A stretch of DNA of 64,000 nucleotides from Fontibacillus panacisegetis (GCF_900102215.1 NZ_FNBG01000006.1:62001-126000), one strand, 5' to 3'; numbered from the stretch's first letter, positions 1 to 8,179 are shown. Notes: generated by a model from the sequence alone, not told the origin. Translations and numbers: made by a program.

Positions 1-845
1 AAGAAGGAGCCTATACGCTGTCCGGCGCGGAAATGGTAGCTTATGTCGAGCAGCATATCCACCCTGGTGTTCGTGAGTTTCATATCGTCGGGGGTCATAA
101 TCAACACGTACCTTTTCAGTACTATGTAGATTCGCTCAAGGCATTGAATGAACGTTTTCCTAACGTCACTCTCAAGGCCTACACTGCTGCAGAAATTGAG
201 TTTTTCACCCGGATTAGCGGAATGAGTACAAAAGAAGTGCTTCTCGCTCTGAAAGAGGCTGGCCTAAAATCGCTTACCGGCGGCGGTGCTGAAATTTTGT
301 CTGATCAATATCGGGAAAAGATGAAGGTGGAAAAAGCGAACGTTGATCAGTATCTCGACGTACACCGCACAGCACATCAGCTTGGTATGAAGACACATAC
401 AACGATGTTGTATGGTTCTATTGAATCGCATGAGGATCGTATTCGCCATATGATCCAAATTCGTGAGCTTCAGGATGAAACTGGTGGGTTCATGGTATTT
501 ATTCCGCTATCCATGCAGCCGCGCAACAAAAATGCAGGCATTATGCGTCGGAATTCCGCGTATGAAGATTTAAAAACGATCGCAATCAGTCGCTTGATGC
601 TCGATAATATTCAGCATATCAAGGCTTATTTCATTAATATCGGAGTTCAATTGACTCAAGTAGCGCTCTCCTTTGGAGCCTCCGATGTGCACGGAACCAT
701 TGTTAGAGAGAAGATCAGCCATGCTGCTGGCGCAGTAACTCCGGAAGGTATTACACGTAAAGAGTTAATCTGGCTTATCCAAGGTGCAGGACGAATCCCT
801 GTTGAACGGGACACCTTTTATAACGAAATTCAAGTGTATGAATAA
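1..845 (+). CDS. mqnE: Aminofutalosine synthase MqnE, 5'-truncated by window edge
   Basis: Radical SAM enzyme of the futalosine menaquinone pathway that makes aminofutalosine. The reading frame is open from base 3 with no start in view, so the N-terminal ~90 residues, including the CX3CX2C cluster motif, lie outside the window. Visible blocks typical of the family are EVHIVGG-like VREFHIVGGHN, the KAYTAAEIEFF segment, LTGGGAEIL and the C-terminal QGAGRIPVERDTFYNEI. About 280 of a usual ~370 residues are present. Family recognition is strong; substrate specificity versus the paralogue MqnC is inferred from the HIVGG/ALKEAGLKSLTGGGAEI wording. A GC hairpin lies just downstream at 857-878. Confidence 0.9.
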   Translation, partial: EGAYTLSGAEMVAYVEQHIHPGVREFHIVGGHNQHVPFQYYVDSLKALNERFPNVTLKAYTAAEIEFFTRISGMSTKEVLLALKEAGLKSLTGGGAEILSDQYREKMKVEKANVDQYLDVHRTAHQLGMKTHTTMLYGSIESHEDRIRHMIQIRELQDETGGFMVFIPLSMQPRNKNAGIMRRNSAYEDLKTIAISRLMLDNIQHIKAYFINIGVQLTQVALSFGASDVHGTIVREKISHAAGAVTPEGITRKELIWLIQGAGRIPVERDTFYNEIQVYE

Positions 846-856
846 GGCCTCGTAGT

Positions 857-878
857 GGACACCGGATAGCCGGTGTCC
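857..878 (+). terminator. GC-rich hairpin after mqnE
   Basis: Nine-base perfect arms GGACACCGG (857-865) and CCGGTGTCC (870-878) around a 4-nt loop, 12 nt after the mqnE stop. There is no following U tract, so it could be a weak terminator, a processing site, or the scar edge of the deletion that created the adjacent pseudogene. Confidence 0.45.
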
Positions 879-882
879 TGGC

Positions 883-1385
883 AGAAGGGACCATCAGACA
901 ATGAACTTCGAGTCCCATTTCCAGAATATTCGGATCTGAACATCAAGTATGGCGAAGTTCTGTCGCTTGATCTGCATGAACGATTGATCCATTTCACTGA
1001 GGGGCCTTCTGAGAGCGGCGACATTCATTCTGATGTAACCATTTGGACCGCTGGTATTCAGTCAGTAAAAATCGTTCAGGACCTCACTGTAGCAAAAGAT
1101 AAGCAAGGACGTGTCGTACTAGGCGGTCATTATCAAATTCCAGACCATCCTGAGGTTTTTGTCTGCGGTGATTGCGCCAGTCTTCCTTTTGCACCAAGTG
1201 CTCAGGCAGCAGAAGGGCAAGGACATCAAATCGCGCATATTATTTCCTCAATGTGGCATGGCGAGGAACCTAAACTTTCCAAAAAAACTGGATTTGGGCT
1301 AATGGGCAAAACCCAGGTTACCGGAAGAGTCCCGCGTTTACTTAAAAGCGGCGTGCTCTGGATGTCCAAACGTCATATCGGATAG
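883..1385 (+). pseudogene. Remnant of a type II NADH dehydrogenase-like flavoprotein (YutJ type)
   Basis: The frame encodes recognisable C-terminal NDH-2/YutJ sequence: DVTIWTAGIQ, the second FAD-contact block VFVCGDCASLPF, SAQAAEGQG, and a conserved tail ending SGVLWMSKRHIG. Family members are ~350-400 residues and begin with a GxGxxG FAD fold. Here the first ~55 residues are missing, and the LxxKYGEVLSLDLHERLIHF block (normally near residue 80-90) runs directly into IHSDVTIWTAG (normally near residue 240), so roughly 150 residues carrying the NADH-binding fold are deleted in frame near 1000-1020. Both nucleotide-binding glycine motifs are gone, so redox activity is not expected. The only start candidate is a GTG at 873 inside the upstream hairpin arm, without a good RBS. 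Neighbouring DUF1450 and NifU-like genes match the B. subtilis yutJ-yuzB-yutI vicinity, which supports decay in place. Confidence 0.75.
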
Positions 1386-1430
1386 GCAATAATACATAGA
1401 TACCTGTTATAGGAGCAATTAATCATCAGA

Positions 1431-1679
1431 CTATTCTTTTGCTTGATTCTGCTCCTTTTCTTTAATTTTCTTCACAATCAAATCATACAATTGCTCGGCG
1501 GTTTCTGCTTCTACCGTATCACCATCAAACAACGCATAAGGAGACAAGTAGCACATTCCGCAGCCAGTCAGACAACCGTACTCGTATACTTCACAGTCAT
1601 AATTTTCTTTTAACTTATTCATGATGTCATCCGTGCCAAATCCGGAGTTGTTCGTGCAGTATTCAATAATTGGCCTCAA
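1431..1679 (-). CDS. DUF1450 (YuzB-type) small cysteine protein
   Basis: 82-residue protein of the YuzB/DUF1450 family, function unknown. TTG start at 1679 is preferred because AACGGAGG lies 7-9 nt upstream; longer versions lack an RBS. The family signature is visible: RPIIEYC near the N-terminus, then EYGCLTGCGMCYLSPYALFDG with four closely spaced cysteines (CxxxCxxC-like), which suggests metal or Fe-S binding, although this has not been shown. It is divergent from the NifU-like gene at 1758, sharing a 78-bp intergenic region; the same pair sits together in Bacillus. Confidence 0.8.
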   Translation of the reverse strand: MRPIIEYCTNNSGFGTDDIMNKLKENYDCEVYEYGCLTGCGMCYLSPYALFDGDTVEAETAEQLYDLIVKKIKEKEQNQAKE

Positions 1680-1757
1680 TGTAAGTTGCCTCCGTTTCCA
1701 AAGCATTTAATTTTAAAGATATTTGTAATATAATATACAGGAAAGGAGTTGAAGACA

Positions 1758-2003
1758 ATGAGCGAAAACGTACAAGATAAATTGTATGATGAAGTGTTGG
1801 AAGTTCTGGATAAACTTCGCCCCTTCTTGCAACGTGACGGCGGCGACGTTGATTTGGTGGACGTTGAGGACGGTATCGTTAAGCTGAAGCTGATGGGTGC
1901 ATGCGGCAGCTGCCCAAGCTCCACAATCACTCTTAAAGCAGGTATCGAACGCGCCCTGTTTGAAGAAGTGGAAGGCGTACAAGAGGTTGTTCAAGTATTC
2001 TAA
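1758..2003 (+). CDS. NifU-like Fe-S scaffold domain protein (YutI type)
   Basis: 81-residue stand-alone NifU C-terminal domain protein, which carries or hands over Fe-S clusters in the cytosol. The CxxC ligand pair is in [13 protein letters not shown]. The [27 protein letters not shown] block is diagnostic for the family. ATG at 1758 is chosen because AAAGGAG ends 9 nt upstream; an upstream in-frame TTG overlaps that site. A strong hairpin follows the stop. The neighbouring divergent DUF1450 cysteine protein suggests a shared Fe-S theme, which is inference. Confidence 0.9.
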   Translation: MSENVQDKLYDEVLEVLDKLRPFLQRDGGDVDLVDVEDGIVKLKLMGACGSCPSSTITLKAGIERALFEEVEGVQEVVQVF

Positions 2004-2025
2004 TGAAATATACAGCATAACTGTG

Positions 2026-2066
2026 AACTCGGCCCCTCCACGATAGAATGGAAGGGCCGAGTTTAT
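2026..2066 (+). terminator. Rho-independent terminator after NifU-like gene
   Basis: Stem AACTCGGCCCCTCCA / TGGAAGGGCCGAGTTT (one mismatch) with an 8-nt loop, followed by TTTATTTGTT. It lies between convergent genes and may act in both directions. Confidence 0.85.
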
Positions 2067-2069
2067 TTG

Positions 2070-2840
2070 TTATGAAGGTTTCACCCAAGGCCGAATCGGA
2101 TCGAGTCCTCCGGATATATCCATGATGTTGCCCGTAATAAAGTCTGAATCCGGGTGGCACAGGAATGAAATAACTCTGGCAATATCTTCACCGCTGCCAG
2201 GACGACCCAACGGTGTCTCCCCGTCTCTCAGCTCACGGGCTTCTAAAATCGAAATTTCCTTATTGCCGCCTCTTATATCTCCAGGGCACACCATATTAAC
2301 TGTAATTCCATGTGAAGCTTCCTCTACTGCCAACGTCTTTGTAAAAGAGACAAGTCCGGTCTTTGAAGCCGCATATACCGCACGATGTGGCCAAGCACGT
2401 GATTCTGACGCATGACCAAACCCAAAATGTATAATTCTCCCCCAGTTCTTATCCCTCATCCCAGGAAGAACCAGATGATCAAGAAGGATCGTACCTACAA
2501 AATTACCGTCAATCATTGCCAAAATATCTGATTGCGAATAATCAGCAAACAATCGGCGTTCACGAATAAATGGTCCCGCATTGTTAACGAGAATATCGAT
2601 GGTCCCCAATTTCTCATTCACCTGCCGGACAAGGAATGTTATGTCCTCCCTGTGGGAAATATCAGCCTGTATGGCAATACAGCGTACGCCCATGGTCTCG
2701 ATTTCGGACTGAAGGGCATATGCTTCAGATTCACTATGTACATAATTCAATGCGATGTGACATCCTTGCTCCGCCAGCGTCAGTGCAGTTCTTTTGCCAA
2801 GTCCCTTGGCGCTCCCGGTAATCAGGGCGACTTTTCCCAT
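2070..2840 (-). CDS. SDR-family oxidoreductase with atypical catalytic block
   Basis: 256-residue short-chain dehydrogenase/reductase, FabG-like in fold. The Rossmann motif is TGSAKGLG (residues ~8-15), NNAG is near residue 85, and the YAASK catalytic pair is near residue 160. The segment where the catalytic serine normally sits reads IIHFGFGHASESRAW: it is two residues longer than usual and has Phe/Gly in place of the Ser of the usual ISS/GS motif. The C-terminal PGD, PLGRPGSGEDIA and ITGNIMDISGGL blocks are intact. ATG at 2840 has AAGGA five bases upstream. Substrate is unknown. It is monocistronic with its own sigma-A promoter at 2877-2905. Confidence 0.85.
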   Translation of the reverse strand: MGKVALITGSAKGLGKRTALTLAEQGCHIALNYVHSESEAYALQSEIETMGVRCIAIQADISHREDITFLVRQVNEKLGTIDILVNNAGPFIRERRLFADYSQSDILAMIDGNFVGTILLDHLVLPGMRDKNWGRIIHFGFGHASESRAWPHRAVYAASKTGLVSFTKTLAVEEASHGITVNMVCPGDIRGGNKEISILEARELRDGETPLGRPGSGEDIARVISFLCHPDSDFITGNIMDISGGLDPIRPWVKPS

Positions 2841-2876
2841 CAAAGTCCTTCTCCTCCTCTTAAAAACCTCTATTCA

Positions 2877-2905
2877 AGTATAAAAGATTTAAAGGATTCC
2901 CACAA
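2877..2905 (-). promoter_or_regulatory. Sigma-A promoter for the SDR gene
   Basis: Reading the minus strand, TTGTGG (2905-2900) and TATACT (2882-2877) are separated by 17 bp, about 40 bp upstream of the SDR start. Confidence 0.5.
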
Positions 2906-3097
2906 ACAGCATTCCAGCATTCATTTCGTAAATGTAACACATGCGACTCACTTGTTTAAAGCTAAGCACGTAGTTTAGACTAGTAAAAATAATGACTCAA
3001 AAAATAGCCCGGCCATTTCACCACCGTCATGCCCATCGCCACCGCCCAGGCCAACGCGGGGCAACGGCTAATTGCTCAATTCAACTTCTAGCACAGA
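2906..3097. other. Intergenic spacer without recognised gene
   Basis: Between the SDR promoter and the met operon terminator I see only short, poorly coding frames. A GC-rich patch near 3005-3065 has no RBS-preceded ORF that I trust. Confidence 0.5.
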
Positions 3098-3128
3098 CAA
3101 AAAATCCCGCTGCACTGAGCAGCGGGAT
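3098..3128 (-). terminator. Terminator of metNIQ
   Basis: Minus-strand stem ATCCCGCTGC / GCAGCGGGAT (3128-3119 and 3113-3104) with loop TCAGT, followed by six U residues. It sits 15 nt after the metQ stop. Confidence 0.93.
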
Positions 3129-3142
3129 CGCAATCATATTTC

Positions 3143-4006
3143 TTAGAATACTGGTACGAGCGCACCTTTGTAAGTAGCTTCGATGAATTTTCTAACATCA
3201 TCAGAAGTCAGTGCTTTAGCAAGCTTTTGGATCGCTTCGGAGTCTTTATTGTCAGGACGAGCTACCAGAATGTTAGTGTACGGTGAATCTTTATCTTCGA
3301 TGAACAGAGCATCCTTTGTCGGATTGAGATCTGCTTCAAGTGCATAGTTTGTATTGATCAAAGCAAAGTCAACTTCTTCCAATTGACGAGGAAGCATTGC
3401 TGCATCAACTTCAATAAAATTCAGTTTCTTCGGATTTTCAGCGATATCAACTTTAGTTGCATCAAGTCCTGCATCTTCTTTCAGCTTGATCAAGCCTTGT
3501 TTTTCAAGAAGCAGGAGCGCACGGCCGCCGTTAGTTGCATCGTTAGGGATCGCTACTTTTGCACCGTCAGGAATTTGATCTACAGCAGTATATTTTTTGG
3601 AGTATGCACCGAATGGCTCAACATGAACGCCTACAACAGAAACCAAATCAAATTTATTTTGTTTGTTTTGGTCATCAAGGTAAGGCTGATGTTGGAAATA
3701 GTTAGCATCAAGTTGTTTCTCATACACTTGTACGTTCGGTTGAACATAATCTGTGAATTCTTTAACTTCCAGCTCAACGCCTTCTTCTTTCAATTTTGGA
3801 GCGATGAATTTAAGAATGTCCGCATGAGGCGCAGTAGCACCTACTACCAATTTAACTGACTCGGATGCGGCCGGAGTTTCCGTTGCTGCATTGCCTTCTG
3901 CTGCTGGCGTGTTAGTTGCCGTATTGTTCTTCGCATTGTTGTTGCCGCAAGCTGCCAATACCAGAACAAGCGCTAAAGTAAGTAAAGATAGTGACCATTT
4001 TTTCAT
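3143..4006 (-). CDS. metQ: Methionine ABC transporter substrate-binding lipoprotein MetQ
   Basis: 287-residue NlpA/MetQ-family lipoprotein that captures methionine outside the membrane. The signal peptide MKKWSLSLLTLALVLVLAAC ends in the lipobox LAAC with Cys20 as lipid site, followed by an Asn/Thr/Ala-rich linker of ~35 residues. Family blocks seen are VGATAPHADIL, EFTDYVQPN, YFQHQPYLD and the LINTNYALEADL ligand-site segment. It is the last gene of the operon, 63 nt after metI, with AGGAGGG before its ATG. The upstream SAM-I riboswitch supports methionine as substrate over other NlpA ligands. Confidence 0.95.
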   Translation of the reverse strand: MKKWSLSLLTLALVLVLAACGNNNAKNNTATNTPAAEGNAATETPAASESVKLVVGATAPHADILKFIAPKLKEEGVELEVKEFTDYVQPNVQVYEKQLDANYFQHQPYLDDQNKQNKFDLVSVVGVHVEPFGAYSKKYTAVDQIPDGAKVAIPNDATNGGRALLLLEKQGLIKLKEDAGLDATKVDIAENPKKLNFIEVDAAMLPRQLEEVDFALINTNYALEADLNPTKDALFIEDKDSPYTNILVARPDNKDSEAIQKLAKALTSDDVRKFIEATYKGALVPVF

Positions 4007-4069
4007 AACAGTATGCCCTCCTAGAACATGATTTTTTGAATAAGGATAAAATATATATTTAGTACTTCC

Positions 4070-4738
4070 TTATTTCCGTGAAAAATAAATAACGAGACGG
4101 TCTCCCAGCATTTGCAGGATCTGCACCAGAACGACCATAAAGATAACCGAGATGATCATAACTTCCTTCTCATATCGGTAGTATCCATAACGAATTGCCA
4201 AGTCACCAAGTCCACCTCCGCCGACCATACCCGACATTGCTGTGTAAGAGACAAGCGTAACTGCGGTAATCGTCATCCCTGCAATTAAACCAGGCAGAGA
4301 TTCAGGAAGAAGTACCTTGCGAATTACCTGCAGAGTCGAAGCCCCCATCGCATGTGAAGCCTCGATAACACCGCGGTCCACTTCACGAAGTGCAGTCTCT
4401 ACGAGACGAGCGAAGAACGGTGCAGCCCCGATCACAAGCGGAGGAATCGTTCCTTCAACACCTGAGGAAACACCCACAATTGCACGAGTGAATGGAATAA
4501 GAGCGACGATAAGAATGATAAACGGAACCGAGCGGACAATGTTCACGATGAGTGACAGAACCCTGTAAATCAATCCTAATACCAAGGAATTGGAGCGAGA
4601 AAAAGTGTATAGCAGTACACCTAGCGGTAAACCGATCAGGAATGTGAACAAGGTAGCGTAGCCCATCATTTGAAGCGTGTCTACTGAAGCTTTACCCATT
4701 TCAGCCCAATCGATTTTGGAAAAATCCAGCCCTAGCAT
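4070..4738 (-). CDS. metI: Methionine ABC transporter permease MetI
   Basis: 222-residue inner-membrane permease with about five hydrophobic segments. The cytoplasmic coupling (EAA-type) loop reads EASHAMGASTLQVIRKVLLP around residues 130-150, which docks on MetN. The start ATG overlaps the metN stop in TAATG, so translation is coupled. It is the middle gene of metNIQ and controlled by the S-box leader upstream of metN. Confidence 0.95.
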   Translation of the reverse strand: MLGLDFSKIDWAEMGKASVDTLQMMGYATLFTFLIGLPLGVLLYTFSRSNSLVLGLIYRVLSLIVNIVRSVPFIILIVALIPFTRAIVGVSSGVEGTIPPLVIGAAPFFARLVETALREVDRGVIEASHAMGASTLQVIRKVLLPESLPGLIAGMTITAVTLVSYTAMSGMVGGGGLGDLAIRYGYYRYEKEVMIISVIFMVVLVQILQMLGDRLVIYFSRK

Positions 4739-5754
4739 TACCCGATCACCTCCACATCAAGGTCCCGTTCCTGAAGCAGCTTCAGCGTTTTGTCAACAGC
4801 ACTGTCTTCCCCTTCAAAGGAAACTGTCAATTTCCCATACGGGACGTCCTTAATCGTTGATATTGTGCCTTGCAATATTGCAAAGTTTACTCCCGTCTCA
4901 CGTACTACCTGGGACAGTACAGATTCATATGTTTTAGCGCCAAGGAACGTAATTTTAACCAACTTAGCCCATTCCGGTCTTGGTACGGAAGCAGCTAATT
5001 TAACTCCATCATCTCCCACCGAATCGCGGTTAATGAATTCCTTGGTGACGAAATGCTTTGGCTTCAAAAACACTTCGCTCACTGGCCCTTCTTCAACGAT
5101 GCCGCCTTCATGTATAACCGCCACCCGATCGCAAATGCTCTGAATCACATGCATTTCATGAGTAATCAACAAGATGGTCAGCTTAAACTTCTTATTAATA
5201 TCGAGGAGCAAATTCAAAATGGAGTCCGTTGTCTGCGGATCAAGCGCAGAAGTAGCCTCGTCACAGAGCAGAACATCCGGATCGCTGGCAAGCGCCCGTG
5301 CAATCCCTACCCGCTGCTTCTGCCCGCCAGATAGCTGAGCGGGGAATTTATCGCTATGTTCCTCAAGACCAACTAAAGCCAGAAGTTCATTTACTCTTTC
5401 CTTAATAACCGCCTTAGGTGTCCCATTTAGTGTTAAAGGAAAAGCGATGTTGTTATATACTGTTGCCGAGGACAGCAGGTTAAAGTGCTGAAAAATCATT
5501 CCGATTTTGCTCCGCTTCTGCTGCAGCTCTCTTTTACCCAATTTTGTAAGCTCAACGCCCCCAACCCAAACTTCCCCTTCAGTAGGGCGTTCAAGTAGGT
5601 TAATACAACGAATAAGTGTACTTTTTCCGGCACCGGAATGACCAATCACTCCGAAAATTTCTCCTTTATCAACCGTTAGACTAAGTCCGGACAATGCCGT
5701 AGTTACTTTCTTTTTACTGCCATATACTTTGGTTAGACCTTTAAGTTCGATCAA
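4738..5754 (-). CDS. metN: Methionine ABC transporter ATPase MetN
   Basis: 338-residue ATPase. Walker A GHSGAGKST is at residues 38-46, the Q-loop in IFQHFNLL, signature LSGGQ near 140, Walker B VLLCDEATSALD near 160, and the switch His in LLITHEM. The last ~75 residues form the NIL/ACT-like domain (ending LLQERDLDVEVIG) by which MetN senses methionine and inhibits transport. It is the first gene of metNIQ, directly downstream of the SAM-I riboswitch terminator. Confidence 0.96.
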   Translation of the reverse strand: MIELKGLTKVYGSKKKVTTALSGLSLTVDKGEIFGVIGHSGAGKSTLIRCINLLERPTEGEVWVGGVELTKLGKRELQQKRSKIGMIFQHFNLLSSATVYNNIAFPLTLNGTPKAVIKERVNELLALVGLEEHSDKFPAQLSGGQKQRVGIARALASDPDVLLCDEATSALDPQTTDSILNLLLDINKKFKLTILLITHEMHVIQSICDRVAVIHEGGIVEEGPVSEVFLKPKHFVTKEFINRDSVGDDGVKLAASVPRPEWAKLVKITFLGAKTYESVLSQVVRETGVNFAILQGTISTIKDVPYGKLTVSFEGEDSAVDKTLKLLQERDLDVEVIG

Positions 5755-5804
5755 TTCGACGCCTCCTGTTCAAGGGTTGGCTAAAATATGAGTTCAATAT
5801 ACAG

Positions 5805-6004
5805 AAAAGAGCCCTTTGCAGAATCAAAGGGCTCTCTTTACGTAAAGACAATGCCTTCTCATCTACCAAAACCCATATACGTCACCGTACGGTTTTGAAG
5901 GAATTAGCACCATGACATTCGTGCAGAAGGATACAATCTTACTGCTATAAACGAATCGGTTGCTGGGCTTCATCGGGCCTTTCCCTCCGCCTCTCTCGAT
6001 AAGA
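5805..6004 (-). ncRNA. SAM-I (S-box) riboswitch controlling metNIQ
   Basis: The minus strand has the canonical S-box P1/P2 core: CTTATCGAGAGAGGCGGAGG, then GGCCCGATGAAGCCCAGCAACC. The downstream P3/P4 region and the GGTAGATGAGAAGGCA stretch follow. The expression platform is a terminator hairpin GAGCCCTTTG / CAAAGGGCTC (5834-5809) followed by TTTT. With S-adenosylmethionine bound, the terminator forms and metNIQ is off. The distance from the terminator to metN is about 55 nt, which includes the metN ribosome site. Confidence 0.96.
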
Positions 6005-6057
6005 AAATATGAAATTATACTTTGAAAGTGTGATTAAGCTTTCAGAAACTATTTTAG

Positions 6058-6086
6058 AGTATAGATTCTTTCATGTGTTTTGTCAA
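6058..6086 (-). promoter_or_regulatory. Sigma-A promoter for the metNIQ leader
   Basis: Minus strand TTGACA (6086-6081), a 17-bp spacer and TATACT (6063-6058). It starts about 50 nt before the S-box core. Confidence 0.8.
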
Positions 6087-6114
6087 AGGGAAATAATGCA
6101 TTTTAACGATAAAT

Positions 6115-6300
6115 TCATAGTATTTTGATCAAAATAATAATAATTGACACAATTCCAACAAGAATAAGCAAATTAGTGATTTGTCTCCATAATCCCGGAA
6201 CACCTTCAGAGTGCATTTTTTGCTGATTTGTATCAAAATTAGCCTTGGCACCGTATGGATCAGCAGAGTGGGAAAAAGGTCTGTGATTATCATCAAACAA
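6115..6300 (-). CDS. Small single-span membrane protein coupled to HEPN gene
   Basis: 61-residue (TTG start, 6300) or 64-residue (ATG start, 6309) peptide. The TTG is favoured because AAGGGG ends 8 nt upstream, while it abuts the ATG. The N-terminal part is polar (DDNHRPFSHSADPYGAKANFD). The C-terminal ~22 residues, ITNLLILVGIVSIIIILIKIL, form one predicted transmembrane helix. Its RBS overlaps the stop region of the upstream HEPN gene, so the pair is translationally coupled. I recognise no family. The partnership with the HEPN protein is inferred from coupling only. Confidence 0.65.
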   Translation of the reverse strand: MFDDNHRPFSHSADPYGAKANFDTNQQKMHSEGVPGLWRQITNLLILVGIVSIIIILIKIL

Positions 6301-6313
6301 ATATATCATCCCC

Positions 6314-7030
6314 TTAGTTAGAAATAAGCTTCTTCCATCTTTGATTGGTATAAATAAATACCACTTCCAACGTTTCACATACCATTTGAAAGCCCTGCTC
6401 CAGCTCATGAATATGCTGATCCAGGTCTTCAAGTTCGATTTTGCCGTATAAAGTCTGGTGACGCTGCCATAAATCATCCTTCATTTCATGGTTCATATAA
6501 TGGATCTCCGTATTCCGTCTCCGACGAAGAATCGATAGTGCTTCACGGTAATTTTCTTTGATTGCAACTAAACGACCTCCAAGATCATCATACACTTTAA
6601 AATACTGGAACTGGCGAAGGACGGTAAAATACGAAAAATGTGCCTTCACCTTAGTGGTATTCAGATCATACAGTTCGTTGAGCAGCGTGCCAAGCTTGTC
6701 CAGTGTAGAGAACACCCGAATAAATGCATCTTTATAAAAAAATACATATCTCGCGTAGTCGCCACGTTCAGTGGTGGTCATATCCTGCTCATAATTATGT
6801 ACTACTTTTTTGCGGAAAAAGTTCGCGGCATACAGACACTGCTCCAGCTCATCAAGAGAGGAAATCAACCCCCTTGTCCAGACCTCCAATTTGCGATAAT
6901 CATGGGAAGGGTCTTGATGAAGCTGAATTTCCTTCTTAAGCAGCCTGGTTGTCTGTACCATTGCATCGATGGTTCTGCCTAGCAGACCCTCGTTTTGTCT
7001 TGGCGGCTCGCCAAGCAATATTCGCAGCAT
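6314..7030 (-). CDS. Cthe_2314-type HEPN domain protein
   Basis: 238-residue all-helical protein resembling the Cthe_2314-like HEPN family; the opening MLRILLGEPPRQNEG is typical of Paenibacillus members. ATG at 7030 is chosen because AGGAG lies 5 nt upstream. A HEPN-type R-X4-H signature is visible as RNTEIH inside RRRRNTEIHYMNHEM near residue 180. In other HEPN families this motif is the RNA-cleaving centre, so nuclease activity is possible but not shown for this family. A small membrane peptide follows at once in the same transcript. No antitoxin of the MNT type is seen nearby. Confidence 0.7.
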   Translation of the reverse strand: MLRILLGEPPRQNEGLLGRTIDAMVQTTRLLKKEIQLHQDPSHDYRKLEVWTRGLISSLDELEQCLYAANFFRKKVVHNYEQDMTTTERGDYARYVFFYKDAFIRVFSTLDKLGTLLNELYDLNTTKVKAHFSYFTVLRQFQYFKVYDDLGGRLVAIKENYREALSILRRRRNTEIHYMNHEMKDDLWQRHQTLYGKIELEDLDQHIHELEQGFQMVCETLEVVFIYTNQRWKKLISN

Positions 7031-7182
7031 GACATCTCCTCTTTTCGTAAATATGTATTTGATCATCACAGAAATCGCCTATTGCGGTAACTATTCCTCC
7101 GGATAAACTTCGAAACGTTCTTCATTCCTATTCTATAAAACTTCCCGAATCCGTCCATACTCATTCCAAGAGTCTTGAAGCA

Positions 7183-7214
7183 ACAAAAGCCCCCGACAAT
7201 CCGTGGACTTTTGT
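7183..7214 (-). terminator. Probable terminator of ctaA
   Basis: Arms ACAAAAG / CTTTTGT plus an inner CC/GG-rich stem, just beyond the ctaA stop on the minus strand. The stem is imperfect and the trailing T run is short. Confidence 0.45.
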
Positions 7215-7231
7215 GTCACAATTTATATTTG

Positions 7232-8179
7232 TTAGCCCTCAACAGGACGGTCTGATTTCTTGCTTAATTGCCATGTCCTTACACTCATATAACAAAGCAC
7301 TCCGAACAATGCTGCAAGCACGATAATATGGGCAAGTGACGTGAACAGATATACTTCATAATTGGTTAGCGTAAATACTATCCCCGCACCCGTAAGCACC
7401 TGAATAACGACCAAAATAGTCGCTGCAACACCAAGGCTCCGAATTTCTTTGTGTTCAGGATGTTTCCGGTAAGCAAAATGTCCGACGGTCCCAATCACCA
7501 CAAGCAGCAAAGCCGCAGCAACCCGGTGGATAAAAGCAATGCCAACTCCGCCTGTCATTTCCGGGATAAGTTGATCATTGCATAACGGCCATCCTGTACA
7601 GCCTCCGGCTGAATCCGTATGGCTAACGTACGCTCCAATATATACAACAATATACGTGTAGGCCGTTGCAAACCAGGTCAAATTACGAAAGCCTTTGGAC
7701 ACACGTGGCTGAACGATAGACGAGACAGGCTTGCCTTCTCTCGACTCATCCTCACGAATACCCAATACGAGCATAATCGAGCTGGCAAATGCAATCAGTG
7801 AAAAGCCAAAGTGAAGTGCCATTACTGGTGAGGAGGTTGGATAAACAACAGCCATAGCCCCCATAAAAGCTTGCACCATTACAAATAACAACGCAAGGAA
7901 CGAATACGCTTGCAAATCTTTACGATTTTTGCGGTACATCCAAAACGCCACAAACGCTGCAAGAGAGAGCAATCCAGCAGCACCACTAACTGCCCTGTGC
8001 GAATATTCAATCATGGACGCCAGTGTATGGGCAGGCACGAACTTGCCATGACACAATGGCCATTCGCTTCCACAACCAAGTCCCGATTCCGTCTTAGTTA
8101 CAACACTACCGCCCAATGTGGCCAGAAACATTACAAAACAGGAAAGATAGCTAAGCCATTTTAATTGCTTCGTCTTCAA
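7232..8179 (-). CDS. ctaA: Heme A synthase CtaA
   Basis: 315-residue, eight-span membrane enzyme oxidising heme O to heme A for cytochrome aa3-type oxidase. Two cysteine pairs typical of Bacillus CtaA are present: CGSEWPLCHG (residues ~36-45) and CTGWPLCND in the second half. Heme-ligand histidines are seen in EYSHRAVSG, ALHFGFSL, FIHRVAAALL and SLAHIIVL. The start is TTG at 8179 with GGTGAG upstream. Unlike B. subtilis, ctaA is not next to ctaB, which lies at 23.7 kb with a sco gene. Confidence 0.95.
   Translation of the reverse strand: MKTKQLKWLSYLSCFVMFLATLGGSVVTKTESGLGCGSEWPLCHGKFVPAHTLASMIEYSHRAVSGAAGLLSLAAFVAFWMYRKNRKDLQAYSFLALLFVMVQAFMGAMAVVYPTSSPVMALHFGFSLIAFASSIMLVLGIREDESREGKPVSSIVQPRVSKGFRNLTWFATAYTYIVVYIGAYVSHTDSAGGCTGWPLCNDQLIPEMTGGVGIAFIHRVAAALLLVVIGTVGHFAYRKHPEHKEIRSLGVAATILVVIQVLTGAGIVFTLTNYEVYLFTSLAHIIVLAALFGVLCYMSVRTWQLSKKSDRPVEG

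Noticed and set aside
3383-3859. 158-codon open frame antisense to metQ
   Set aside because: No RBS, composition of a shadow frame, fully overlapped by a certain gene.
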